From positions 62,001 through 126,000 of the forward strand of contig NZ_CANLNH010000001.1 in assembly GCF_947492535.1 (NCBI RefSeq): a DNA stretch of 64,000 bases, read 5' to 3'. The notes beneath the pieces were generated by a model. The model was not told the DNA's origin. It ran no database searches and was given only the letters and a program-made list of their open reading frames with translations. Position 1 is the first letter of the stretch; each line of letters starts with the position of its first letter. Source of the DNA: an uncultured Dokdonia sp. Lineage in GTDB: Bacteria > Bacteroidota > Bacteroidia > Flavobacteriales > Flavobacteriaceae. Made by a program: the position numbers and the translations under genes. Below, in pieces: positions 9,078 to 17,016 of the stretch.

Positions 9078-10004
9078 GTGATTGAAAATCGAGCAAAACA
9101 TACTGCGCTCATTAAAGCTGAAGCAAAACGCTTAGGCTTTATGTCTTGTGGTATTTCTAAGGCTGGATTTTTGGAAGAAGAAGCTCCTAGATTAGAGCAG
9201 TGGCTTACTAATAATATGCATGGAGAGATGCGTTATATGGAAAACTACTTTGACAAAAGACTAGACCCTACTAAACTGGTAGAAGGTTCTAAGAGTGTGA
9301 TTTCCTTATTACTTAATTATTACCCAAGTGAAATTCAAAAAGAAGATTCTTATAAGATTTCAAAATATGCATATGGCACCGATTACCATTTTGTAATCAA
9401 AGACAAACTCAAAGAGTTACTATATTATATTCAGTCGGAAATAGGTGAAGTAGGTGGTCGTGCTTTTGTAGATAGTGCTCCAGTACTTGACAAAGTATGG
9501 GCAGTAAAAAGTGGATTAGGTTGGATGGGAAAGCATACAAATGTGCTTTCTAAAAAAACAGGTTCGTTTTATTTTATTGCAGAGTTGATTATTGATCTTG
9601 ACCTAGAATATGATACGCCTGTTACAGACCATTGCGGGAGTTGTACTGCATGTATTGATGCATGTCCTACACAAGCAATTGTGGAACCTTATAAAGTAGA
9701 TGGGAGTAAATGTATTAGTTATTTTACGATAGAGTTAAAAGAAGCGATACCTGAATCAGTAAAAGGGTCTTTTGATGATTGGATGTTTGGATGTGATGTG
9801 TGTCAAGATGTATGCCCATGGAATCGATTTAGCAAATCACACAGCGAACCTTTGTTTGATCCAAATCCAAAACTACTAGAATATTCAAAGAAAGATTGGG
9901 AAGAGATCACGCAGGAAGTGTTTGCTGAAGTCTTTAAGAAATCAGCGGTAAAAAGGACAAAGTATACAGGATTACTACGTAACATTCAGTTTTTAAAAGA
10001 ATAA
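9078..10004 (+). CDS. queG: tRNA epoxyqueuosine(34) reductase QueG
   Basis: Cobalamin and iron-sulfur dependent enzyme for the last step of queuosine synthesis in tRNA. Length is 308 residues. Seen: the N-terminal cobalamin-binding part with [11 protein letters not shown] and [13 protein letters not shown], then two 4Fe-4S cluster motifs, [12 protein letters not shown] and [11 protein letters not shown]. The start is a GTG at 9078, four bases after the P450 stop; the overlapping ATG at 9073 meets a stop after two codons. The family sometimes has a longer C-terminal HEAT-like part; this is the shorter form. Confidence 0.95.
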   Translation: MIENRAKHTALIKAEAKRLGFMSCGISKAGFLEEEAPRLEQWLTNNMHGEMRYMENYFDKRLDPTKLVEGSKSVISLLLNYYPSEIQKEDSYKISKYAYGTDYHFVIKDKLKELLYYIQSEIGEVGGRAFVDSAPVLDKVWAVKSGLGWMGKHTNVLSKKTGSFYFIAELIIDLDLEYDTPVTDHCGSCTACIDACPTQAIVEPYKVDGSKCISYFTIELKEAIPESVKGSFDDWMFGCDVCQDVCPWNRFSKSHSEPLFDPNPKLLEYSKKDWEEITQEVFAEVFKKSAVKRTKYTGLLRNIQFLKE

Positions 10005-10037
10005 CCTCTCTTTCTATTGCATTTTCAAGTAATTTTT

Positions 10038-10053
10038 ACGAAATCGTTTTCGT
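10038..10053. promoter_or_regulatory. LacI-family operator candidate upstream of the sugar operon
   Basis: ACGAAATCGTTTTCGT is a 16-bp palindrome with a central CG and one mismatched pair, the architecture typical of LacI-family operators. It lies 104 bases before the first transporter ATG. Its last base overlaps a TTG (10053-10055) placed 22 bases before a weak -7-like TAGTTTCA (10078-10085), so a bound protein would block a promoter there. No LacI-type gene is present in the window. Confidence 0.5.
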
Positions 10054-10110
10054 TGAGTATTTGTTATAAAACCTATATAGTTTCAGAAAAAATCCAGATA
10101 TTACTACTAC

Positions 10111-10147
10111 AAAAATGCATTTATGATATGTAAATAGCATTTTTTTC
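10111..10147 (+). terminator. leader hairpin with U tract before the first MFS gene
   Basis: AAAAATGC-ATTTA (10111-10123) pairs with TAAAT-GCATTTTT (10131-10144, one bulged A), with a 7-base loop, followed by a T run ending about 10 bases before the ATG at 10158. The stem has only two GC pairs, so it is weak. It may end queG transcripts or act as an attenuator for the sugar operon. Confidence 0.4.
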
Positions 10148-10157
10148 TTTCTTAAAA

Positions 10158-11633
10158 ATGAGCAGTATGTTTAAAAATATTAAAAAGCCTAATCTTTCTT
10201 TTTGGCAAATATGGAATATGAATGTTGGATTCTTCGGAATTCAATTTAGTTTTGGTTTACAACAAACAGCTGTTAATCCTATTTTTTCATTTCTAGGAGC
10301 CGATCATGCGGAATTGCCTTTGCTTAACTTGGCAGGACCAGTAACAGGACTTTTAATCCAACCTATTATTGGAGCGATAAGTGATAAAACATGGATTCCA
10401 AAATGGGGAGGAAGAAGAAAACCTTTTTTCTTGATTGGAGCCATATTAGGAAGTCTATGTTTACTAGCGTTTCCTTTTAGTCCAGGATTGTGGTTTGCAG
10501 TTGGTCTATTATGGGTATTAGATGCTGCAAATAATACTGCTATGGAGCCTTATAGAGCTTTTGTTGGTGATAAACTGAATGATGATCAGCTTACATTTGG
10601 ATATCAAATGCAAAGTTTGTTTGTAGGAGCGGGTATAACAATTGCTAACTTTTCACTCTTTCTATTTCAAGATTGGTTTAGTGTGCCTGCTGAAGAAACT
10701 GCTAGTTTATGCAGTACGGCAACAGAAACAGTATCTGCAATACCTACTTGGGTATATTACTCCTTTTTCTTAGGTGCTTTTGCGTCAGTAGCAACGATAG
10801 CTTGGTCAGTTTGGAAAACGCCAGAAATTCCTCCAAGTGAAGAAGAACTAGAAAAGTTACAACAAGAAAAAAATGAAAAATCATTTTTCCAAAGAGCAAT
10901 AGAACCGATAGTTGAAATTTTTGGAGCTATAGGTCACATGCCTAAAATGATGTGGAAATTAGCTGCTGTTTACTTTTTTCAATGGTATGCTTTATTTGTG
11001 TATTGGCAATTTATTACACCTATGATACGCTCAAGCTTATATGGTCAGACACCTGAAGATAGCGAGAGATACGAAGGTATTATGACTGCTTGTAAAGCAG
11101 GAGAGACAATAAGTACAACGGATACCTCATTTGCACAAGGTTTTCAACAAATATCGGAACAAGCATTAGCGCAAACAGGTTTAATGAATGGATCATATAA
11201 CCTAGTGACCATGTTAGTAGCATTAGCATTGGTGCCTTTTGCTAAGAAATATGGTTCTCGTAATGTATATGTAGTAAGCCTTGTATTTGCAGGGATTGCA
11301 ATGCTAAGCATGCCTTTTATAAAAGATGAATACATGTTGTTACTACCAATGGTTTTATTTGGTATTGGGTGGGCAGCCATGATGGGAATTCCATATGCCA
11401 TGGTATCTAAAGTAATTCCGGAAGATAAAAGAGGAGTCTATATGGGTATTGTAAATATGATGATTGTAATCCCTATGCTTATACAAACTGTTACATTTGG
11501 TCCAATTATCAAGAATTTATTAAATAATAATGCTGTAAATGCTATTTTGTTTGGAGGTGTATTCTTTATCATCGCGGCATTATTAGCCCTACGATTAAAA
11601 CGATCTGTATCAGCATCAGTAACAGATATATAA
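10158..11633 (+). CDS. MFS disaccharide transporter (SLC45/sucrose-symporter-like)
   Basis: Inner-membrane sugar:cation symporter, 491 residues, about 12 hydrophobic helices. Seen: GRRKPFFLIGAILGS, the loop 2-3 signature of the MFS fold, and LDAANNTAMEPYRAFVGD, which resembles the conserved helix-4 motif of sucrose and maltose symporters. A soluble loop (about residues 225-255) separates the two halves. It is the first gene of an operon with a second MFS protein, a trehalase, a GH100-like glycosidase and a PfkB kinase. An intact disaccharide such as sucrose, trehalose or maltose is the likely substrate; this is inferred from the cytoplasmic hydrolases beside it. Confidence 0.85.
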   Translation: MSSMFKNIKKPNLSFWQIWNMNVGFFGIQFSFGLQQTAVNPIFSFLGADHAELPLLNLAGPVTGLLIQPIIGAISDKTWIPKWGGRRKPFFLIGAILGSLCLLAFPFSPGLWFAVGLLWVLDAANNTAMEPYRAFVGDKLNDDQLTFGYQMQSLFVGAGITIANFSLFLFQDWFSVPAEETASLCSTATETVSAIPTWVYYSFFLGAFASVATIAWSVWKTPEIPPSEEELEKLQQEKNEKSFFQRAIEPIVEIFGAIGHMPKMMWKLAAVYFFQWYALFVYWQFITPMIRSSLYGQTPEDSERYEGIMTACKAGETISTTDTSFAQGFQQISEQALAQTGLMNGSYNLVTMLVALALVPFAKKYGSRNVYVVSLVFAGIAMLSMPFIKDEYMLLLPMVLFGIGWAAMMGIPYAMVSKVIPEDKRGVYMGIVNMMIVIPMLIQTVTFGPIIKNLLNNNAVNAILFGGVFFIIAALLALRLKRSVSASVTDI

Positions 11634-11644
11634 ATCCTTAAGTT

Positions 11645-12871
11645 ATGAAACATTTTGGCGTAAAACTGTCACTTTATCTTAATTACTTTGTGTTTGCTAT
11701 TCTTCTGAATAGTGTAGGGATTGTGATTTTAAAATCTCTTAATAATTATGGAGTAGCGGAAGATACAGCAAGTATTTTAGAAGCATTTAAAGATTTGCCT
11801 ATTGCGATTGTATCTTTTTTAGTAGCTTCCTTTTTACCGCGATTAGGATATAAGAAAGCAATGCTTATTGCTCTTGCATTGGTTACAATAGGTTGTATTG
11901 CTATGTATTTCGGAAATAGTTTTGATACAGCAAAACTTCTCTTTGCAACAGTAGGTGCTTCTTTTGCTTTGATTAAAGTATCTGTATATTCTGTCATAGG
12001 ATTAGTCACTTATAGTACAAAAGAACATAATTCTTTAATGAGTTCAATAGAGGGGGTCTTTATGTTTGGTATTGCTCTAGCGTACTATCTATTTCCTGCT
12101 TTTAATACAGAAGGGCAGCCAGATGCCTGGTTAAATGTATATTGGTTGTTAGCAGCTATGACTGTAATTTCTTTTGTAATACTGCTTTTTACAAAGTTTG
12201 AAAATCCACCACAACCAGAAGGAAGCAACGTTAAAGAAGATTTTGTCGAAATGTTTAAGTTATTAAGTAAGGTGCTGATTATTATTTTTGTTATTAGTGC
12301 TTTTCTGTTTGTAATGATTGAACAAGGGATCATGACTTGGTTGCCTACTTTTAATGAGAGAGTACTAGGACTTACAGAGAATACGGCAATAATGATGGCT
12401 AGCATTCTAGCTATATCCTTAGGTATAGGTAGGTTGTTAGCAGGAGCTCTTACTAGAAAAATAAGTTGGATATACGTATTGTCTGGATGTACTATTATTG
12501 CGATGGCATTAGTGCTCTTTGTGTTGCCTGAACTTTTAAACCTTGAAGTTAGTGGAGTAGAAAATATAAGTGATATTCCTCTTTTAGGGTTTGCATTTCC
12601 AATTATAGGGCTATTTATTGCTCCTATATATCCATTGTTAAATTCTGTAGTATTATCTGCACTACCTAAAACATTACATAGTCCTATGACAGGTTTGATT
12701 GTTATTTTTTCTGCATTAGGAGGAACAATAGGGAGTCGTATTATTGGGTATTTGTTTAAAGAAGTCGGTGCGCAAAAAGCATTTTATTTTACACTTATAC
12801 CAATGACTGTTTTATTAATATGTTATTTCATCTTAAAAAAATTAACAGAAAACAATGCAGTTCAAGGGTAA
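11645..12871 (+). CDS. MFS transporter, second of the sugar operon
   Basis: Polytopic major facilitator protein, 408 residues with about 12 hydrophobic segments. Seen: PRLGYKKAMLIALALVTIGC in the first half and the matching RLLAGALTRKISWIYVLSGC region in the second half. It resembles the FucP-type sugar porters in general shape, but I do not recognise a specific substrate. It starts 11 bases after the first transporter and its 3' end overlaps the trehalase start by 17 bases, so the three are translationally close. It may carry a monosaccharide or the same sugar as its neighbour. Confidence 0.8.
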   Translation: MKHFGVKLSLYLNYFVFAILLNSVGIVILKSLNNYGVAEDTASILEAFKDLPIAIVSFLVASFLPRLGYKKAMLIALALVTIGCIAMYFGNSFDTAKLLFATVGASFALIKVSVYSVIGLVTYSTKEHNSLMSSIEGVFMFGIALAYYLFPAFNTEGQPDAWLNVYWLLAAMTVISFVILLFTKFENPPQPEGSNVKEDFVEMFKLLSKVLIIIFVISAFLFVMIEQGIMTWLPTFNERVLGLTENTAIMMASILAISLGIGRLLAGALTRKISWIYVLSGCTIIAMALVLFVLPELLNLEVSGVENISDIPLLGFAFPIIGLFIAPIYPLLNSVVLSALPKTLHSPMTGLIVIFSALGGTIGSRIIGYLFKEVGAQKAFYFTLIPMTVLLICYFILKKLTENNAVQG

Positions 12872-14777
12872 CATAGAAGAAACACTTCAGCGGTTACTAT
12901 CTCAAGAAGATACCGATGGAGATAAAAAAATCACAATAGAAGATAAAGGGCCTAAGGCTTTTACAATAGACCTTCTTTCTGAGAATGGTTTCGCGAAAGC
13001 GTATGTCATAAAAGGCACTTATCACTTATCAAACTTTCTTCAAGAATTAGCTCTAGAAAAAACACTTGGGAAAACCGAAGCTACAATTCCATTATCTAAA
13101 ATAGAAGAAACACCTTCCGCTCGCGTATCAAGAATGATCAAAGATTACTTTTGGGATGATCTTACGCGTACATTAGATGCTGACGGCTTGCGTAAAAGTC
13201 TAGGAGATGATAAAGCTATAGATACGACACAGCGACTATATGTTCCCGTAACAGATACAGAAGGCGTTGCTTATTATCAAAATATACAACAACAATTTCC
13301 GAATCTAGAAGTTGTGATACTCCCTGAAGATATTACACCAACATATGTCAAATCAATTAATGACAAACCAGGTGTTTTAGCATTGGCATTGCAAGAGGGA
13401 AAAGGAGTGCCGTTTGTAGTACCCGGAGGTCGATTCAATGAAATGTACGGATGGGATAGTTATTTTGAGGGTGTTGGATTAATCATAGATGGCCGAATCG
13501 ATCTTGCTAAAGCGATGATAGATAACTTCTGCTATCAGATTACGCATTATGGGAAAATATTAAATGCAAATCGTTCCTATTATCTTACTAGAACGCAACC
13601 GCCTTTTTTGAGTTCGTTTATTTATAAAGTATATGAAGCAGATCCTTCTATTGGAAAAGAATGGTTAGCAAGTGTTTTAAAGGTGGCAATTCAAGAGTAT
13701 GAAACTGTTTGGATGCAAGCACCACGTCTTACAGAAAATGGATTGAATCGTTATTATGCACAAGGTATTGGGATTCCTCCAGAAACCGAAGAGGGACATT
13801 TTGATGATGTGTTATCCGCTTTCAAGGAGCAATGTGACGCAGAAGTTTATGCTGAGCAAAGTCGAAGTGCGAAAGGTGCGAGTCGCACTGACAAAGAGGG
13901 AAAACCGCTTTCCGTAAAAGAATTTGCAACGTTGTACCAATCAGGAGAATTGCAAGAACCTAAACTAGACACTTATTTTACGCATGACCGAAGCCTACGA
14001 GAAAGTGGACATGACACCTCTTGGCGATTGGACGATGTATGTGCCGACTTGAATACAGTAGATTTAAATAGTTTGTTATATAAATATGAATTGGACTTTG
14101 GTTATATAATCGACACCTATTTTGATGGAGAGTTTGAAGGATATAATGGTTCGCATTGGTTTATAGAAGCTGAAGAAAGAGCAGAGCGTATGAATACTTT
14201 GATGTGGAATGAAGAAGCAGGTCAGTATTTTGATTATAACTTTGAAACGGGAAAACAAACAAACTTTGAAAGTGCCTCAAATTATTTTCCATTTTGGGCA
14301 GGACTTGTAGATCAAGAAAGAGTGTCTAAAATGGTTAAAAGTTTGATGCGAGATCTCAAAGAAAAAGGAGGAATCGCTGGCACATCAAAAGCCATGCATG
14401 CACAAGTGCCAGAAGGAGCAGTGCAACGCCAATGGGATTATCCTAACGGATGGGCACCACATCAAATGATGATATGGGGAGGGCTCAAAATTCAAAAATT
14501 TGAAGACGAACTACAAGAGCTTATCTATAGATGGTTATGGATGATTACTCGAAATGCTGTCGATTATAACGGAACCATTCCTGAAAAATATGATGTAGTT
14601 GCTTGTACACATAAAGTATATGCAGAGTACGGTAATGTAGGAACTGAGTTTGATTATATTACTACCAGTGGTTTTGGGTGGATGAATGCCTCTTATCAAT
14701 ATGGACTATCACTATTAAATACTGATCTAAGAAATAAACTAGATCAATTAGTAGATCCAGATACCTTGTTTTCGTAG
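12855..14777 (+). CDS. trehalase family glycoside hydrolase (GH37)
   Basis: Alpha,alpha-trehalase family enzyme, 640 residues, predicted cytoplasmic because no signal peptide is seen. Seen: trehalase signature 1 PGGRFNEMYGWDSY from residue 190, QPPFLSSF, ESGHDTSWRLDD, and signature 2 QWDYPNGWAPHQ from residue 526. Near the N-terminus residues 19-30 (DTDGDKKITIED) look like an EF-hand calcium loop, with Asp at positions 1, 3, 5 and 12. The gene overlaps the upstream MFS gene by 17 bases. A degenerate copy of the genome palindrome (core 12989-12998) encodes GFAKAY. Trehalose is the likely substrate; a related disaccharide is possible. Confidence 0.9.
   Translation: MQFKGNIEETLQRLLSQEDTDGDKKITIEDKGPKAFTIDLLSENGFAKAYVIKGTYHLSNFLQELALEKTLGKTEATIPLSKIEETPSARVSRMIKDYFWDDLTRTLDADGLRKSLGDDKAIDTTQRLYVPVTDTEGVAYYQNIQQQFPNLEVVILPEDITPTYVKSINDKPGVLALALQEGKGVPFVVPGGRFNEMYGWDSYFEGVGLIIDGRIDLAKAMIDNFCYQITHYGKILNANRSYYLTRTQPPFLSSFIYKVYEADPSIGKEWLASVLKVAIQEYETVWMQAPRLTENGLNRYYAQGIGIPPETEEGHFDDVLSAFKEQCDAEVYAEQSRSAKGASRTDKEGKPLSVKEFATLYQSGELQEPKLDTYFTHDRSLRESGHDTSWRLDDVCADLNTVDLNSLLYKYELDFGYIIDTYFDGEFEGYNGSHWFIEAEERAERMNTLMWNEEAGQYFDYNFETGKQTNFESASNYFPFWAGLVDQERVSKMVKSLMRDLKEKGGIAGTSKAMHAQVPEGAVQRQWDYPNGWAPHQMMIWGGLKIQKFEDELQELIYRWLWMITRNAVDYNGTIPEKYDVVACTHKVYAEYGNVGTEFDYITTSGFGWMNASYQYGLSLLNTDLRNKLDQLVDPDTLFS
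12989..13003. repeat. TTTCGCGAAA palindrome copy 3 (inside trehalase gene)
   Basis: Core TTTCGCGAAA with only the right arm (GCGTA) kept; the left arm has been lost. It reads in frame as FAKAY near the N-terminus. Confidence 0.85.
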
Positions 14778-14781
14778 TTTT

Positions 14782-14820
14782 AATCAACAATCAACAATCA
14801 ACAATCAACAATCAACAATC
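14782..14820 (+). repeat. heptamer tandem repeat AATCAAC, about 5.6 copies
   Basis: Uninterrupted direct repeats of the 7-base unit AATCAAC fill almost the whole gap between the trehalase stop (14777) and the TTG start of the next gene (14823). Copy number changes by slippage would alter the spacing and sequence of the translation initiation region but not the reading frame of either protein. Confidence 0.93.
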
Positions 14821-14822
14821 CA

Positions 14823-15992
14823 TTGACTCCATACCAACACGCAATACAACTCCTTAAAAAAGTAGCAACGCCTCAGGGCTTTTTAGCTAGTGCAAATGAT
14901 ATTGCAAATTATAAAAGAGTATGGGCGCGTGATGGAGTGATTTGCGGATTAGCTGGAATCCTAGATGGTGACAAAACATTGGTTGCTGCGATGAAAAATA
15001 CCTTGCGTACATTAGCAGATCACCAACATGAAAATGGAATGATTCCTTCCAATGTATATTTTGAAGGAGAAAAATCGTCTGTAAGTTATGGCGGATTAGC
15101 AGGCCGTGTAGACACGGTTGCTTGGTTTATTATTGGGGTTTGTCAATACACATATAAAACAGGAGATACCGCTTTTTTTAAGCAATTACAACCACATATT
15201 CATAAAGGATTTCAGATTCAACAAAGTTGGGAGTACAACGCAGGAGATTTAATGTACGTACCTCGCAGTGGTAATTGGGCTGATGAATACCCTACACAAG
15301 GATTTATATTATATGATCAATTGTTACGACTTTGGGCATTACGATCATATTTACACTTTGATGACGATGTGACTTTGAGAAAAAAAGAAAAAGCGATTAC
15401 AGAAAAAATAGTTGCTAACTATAAAAAAAGTACTTCTAAAGAAAATCGATATCACCCCAATGCATATAAGGAACTAAAAGAAACGCCTTATTGGGTAGCT
15501 TCCCTAGAGCCTGCAGGATATCAAACCCAATTTGATGCCTTTGCAACCAGTTTAGCACTTCTATTAAATATAGGAGAATCCCAAGATCATAAAGAATTGA
15601 TAAACTATACGGAAACCCTTCGTCTTTCATTAGATTTGCAGTTGGTTCCTGCGTTTTGGCCAGTGATACAAGAAGGAGATGATGATTGGAAATGGCTGAC
15701 CAATAATTGCAAATATGAATTCCGTAATTATCCATACGAATTTCATAATGGCGGGACTTGGCAAATGGTAAATGGTTTTTACGGTATGGGGTTAGCAATT
15801 CATAAAGAAGAAGAAAAAGCCCGACAGGTACACGCTCAAATTGAAAAATTAAATCAAGTAGAAGATTGGCGCTTTTATGAAAATTTCAATTCTAAAACAG
15901 GAGCCCCTAATGGAGTGCCATTTTGTACGTGGAGTGCTGCAGGAAGTGTGTTGCTTGAGCAAACATTAACTAATAATAAATTACTAGTCTAA
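14823..15992 (+). CDS. (alpha/alpha)6 glycosidase, GH100-like / amylo-alpha-1,6-glucosidase-like
   Basis: Cytoplasmic glycoside hydrolase of the alpha-toroid class, 389 residues. Seen: YKRVWARDGVICGLA near the N-terminus with a candidate catalytic Asp, HQHENGMIPSNVYF, GRVDTVAWFIIGV, and VPRSGNWADEYPTQGF, a pattern shared by bacterial neutral invertases (GH100) and debranching-like enzymes. The start is a TTG immediately after the heptamer repeat; no in-frame ATG lies between the upstream stop TAA (14781) and 14823. With the fructokinase-type gene three bases downstream, sucrose cleavage is a sensible reading, but the substrate is inferred. Confidence 0.8.
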   Translation: MTPYQHAIQLLKKVATPQGFLASANDIANYKRVWARDGVICGLAGILDGDKTLVAAMKNTLRTLADHQHENGMIPSNVYFEGEKSSVSYGGLAGRVDTVAWFIIGVCQYTYKTGDTAFFKQLQPHIHKGFQIQQSWEYNAGDLMYVPRSGNWADEYPTQGFILYDQLLRLWALRSYLHFDDDVTLRKKEKAITEKIVANYKKSTSKENRYHPNAYKELKETPYWVASLEPAGYQTQFDAFATSLALLLNIGESQDHKELINYTETLRLSLDLQLVPAFWPVIQEGDDDWKWLTNNCKYEFRNYPYEFHNGGTWQMVNGFYGMGLAIHKEEEKARQVHAQIEKLNQVEDWRFYENFNSKTGAPNGVPFCTWSAAGSVLLEQTLTNNKLLV

Positions 15993-15995
15993 TAC

Positions 15996-16943
15996 GTGAA
16001 TCATATAGATAACATAGATATTTTTTGTGTAGGAGAAACACTTATTGATTTTATAGGACATCAAGAAGAAGCTCGTATAGAAGAAACAAAAGATTATCAT
16101 CGGTATTTAGGAGGATCTCCTACAAACGTAGCGATGAATATGGCTCGATTGGGAGTGAATGTATGTCTGGCAAGTACCATAGGAGAAGATGGTTTTGGAA
16201 CCTATATTTTAGATAAGTTGAATGACAATAGAGTTCCTGTAACGTATGTACGTAAAGATGCCATACAGCCTACCTCTGTTATATTTGTTTCAAAAACAAC
16301 AGGTACTCCTGATTTTATCCCTTTTAGGAAGGCAGATGTCATGATTACCGAAAATCAGATTCCCACAGAGGCACTAGAGAAAACACGTATTTTTCATACG
16401 ACTGCTTTCGCCCTAAGTAAGAATCCGTCTCGTAATACCATTTTAGCAAAAGCAAAAGAAGCACATGACTTAGGCGTTACCTTAAGTATAGATATCAATT
16501 ATTCTCCCATTATATGGCCAGATCGATTAAAGGCCATGGAGACGCTAAAAACCTATTGTCAATATGATCCATTGGTGAAAATTAGTGAAGATGATATGGA
16601 ACGTCTTTTTGAAGAGCGCCTTTCACATGAAGAAATCTTTACATTCTTTCACGATCATCTTAATGTGAGTGTAGTATGTTTGACATTAGGGAGTCGTGGT
16701 GTTACGCTTTCGCGAAAGCATAATACGCCCATAACCCTTCCTGCCGAAAAAGTAGAAAACATCATGGATGCCACTGGAGCAGGAGATGCGTTTTGGAGTG
16801 GTTTCCTATTTGCTTATTTAAAAGAATTTCCTGTAGAGCGATGTTTAAAAATTGCCTTAGCATTAGCCGCTATTAAATTACAGAATGTAGGCAGATTACC
16901 ACAGAACATGGATGTCTTATCCGAATTATTGAGAATTACATAA
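15996..16943 (+). CDS. PfkB family sugar kinase, probable fructokinase
   Basis: Ribokinase-like (PfkB) carbohydrate kinase, 315 residues. It phosphorylates a sugar with ATP. Seen: the N-terminal IDIFCVGETLIDFIG, the sugar-binding YLGGSPTNVAMNMARLG, and the PfkB signature 2 DATGAGDAFWSGF with the catalytic Asp. The start is a GTG at 15996, three bases after the glycosidase stop. Last gene of the sugar operon. In this context it would feed released fructose into glycolysis; the exact sugar cannot be read from sequence. Palindrome copy 4 encodes LSRKH in a loop region just before the C-terminal part. Confidence 0.88.
   Translation: MNHIDNIDIFCVGETLIDFIGHQEEARIEETKDYHRYLGGSPTNVAMNMARLGVNVCLASTIGEDGFGTYILDKLNDNRVPVTYVRKDAIQPTSVIFVSKTTGTPDFIPFRKADVMITENQIPTEALEKTRIFHTTAFALSKNPSRNTILAKAKEAHDLGVTLSIDINYSPIIWPDRLKAMETLKTYCQYDPLVKISEDDMERLFEERLSHEEIFTFFHDHLNVSVVCLTLGSRGVTLSRKHNTPITLPAEKVENIMDATGAGDAFWSGFLFAYLKEFPVERCLKIALALAAIKLQNVGRLPQNMDVLSELLRIT
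16703..16722. repeat. TTTCGCGAAA palindrome copy 4 (inside kinase gene)
   Basis: TACGC-TTTCGCGAAA-GCATA, one mismatched pair in the arms. It is read as TLSRKH, a different reading frame of the palindrome from copies 2 and 3. Confidence 0.88.
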
Positions 16944-16991
16944 AGAGATTCATGTTTGTAAGTAATCCATGCATGAGCCATTAGAATACCT

Positions 16992-16999
16992 TATTTTTG
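16992..16999 (+). promoter_or_regulatory. candidate -7 promoter element for maeB
   Basis: TATTTTTG fits TAnnTTTG, 17 bases before the maeB ATG. No TTG lies at the usual distance upstream, so only half of the promoter is supported. Confidence 0.45.
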
Positions 17000-17016
17000 C
17001 AAGTCAATGACCAACT

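Noticed and set aside
14782-14820. Heptamer repeat as a CRISPR-like array
   Set aside because: The units are directly adjacent with no spacers and only 7 bases long.
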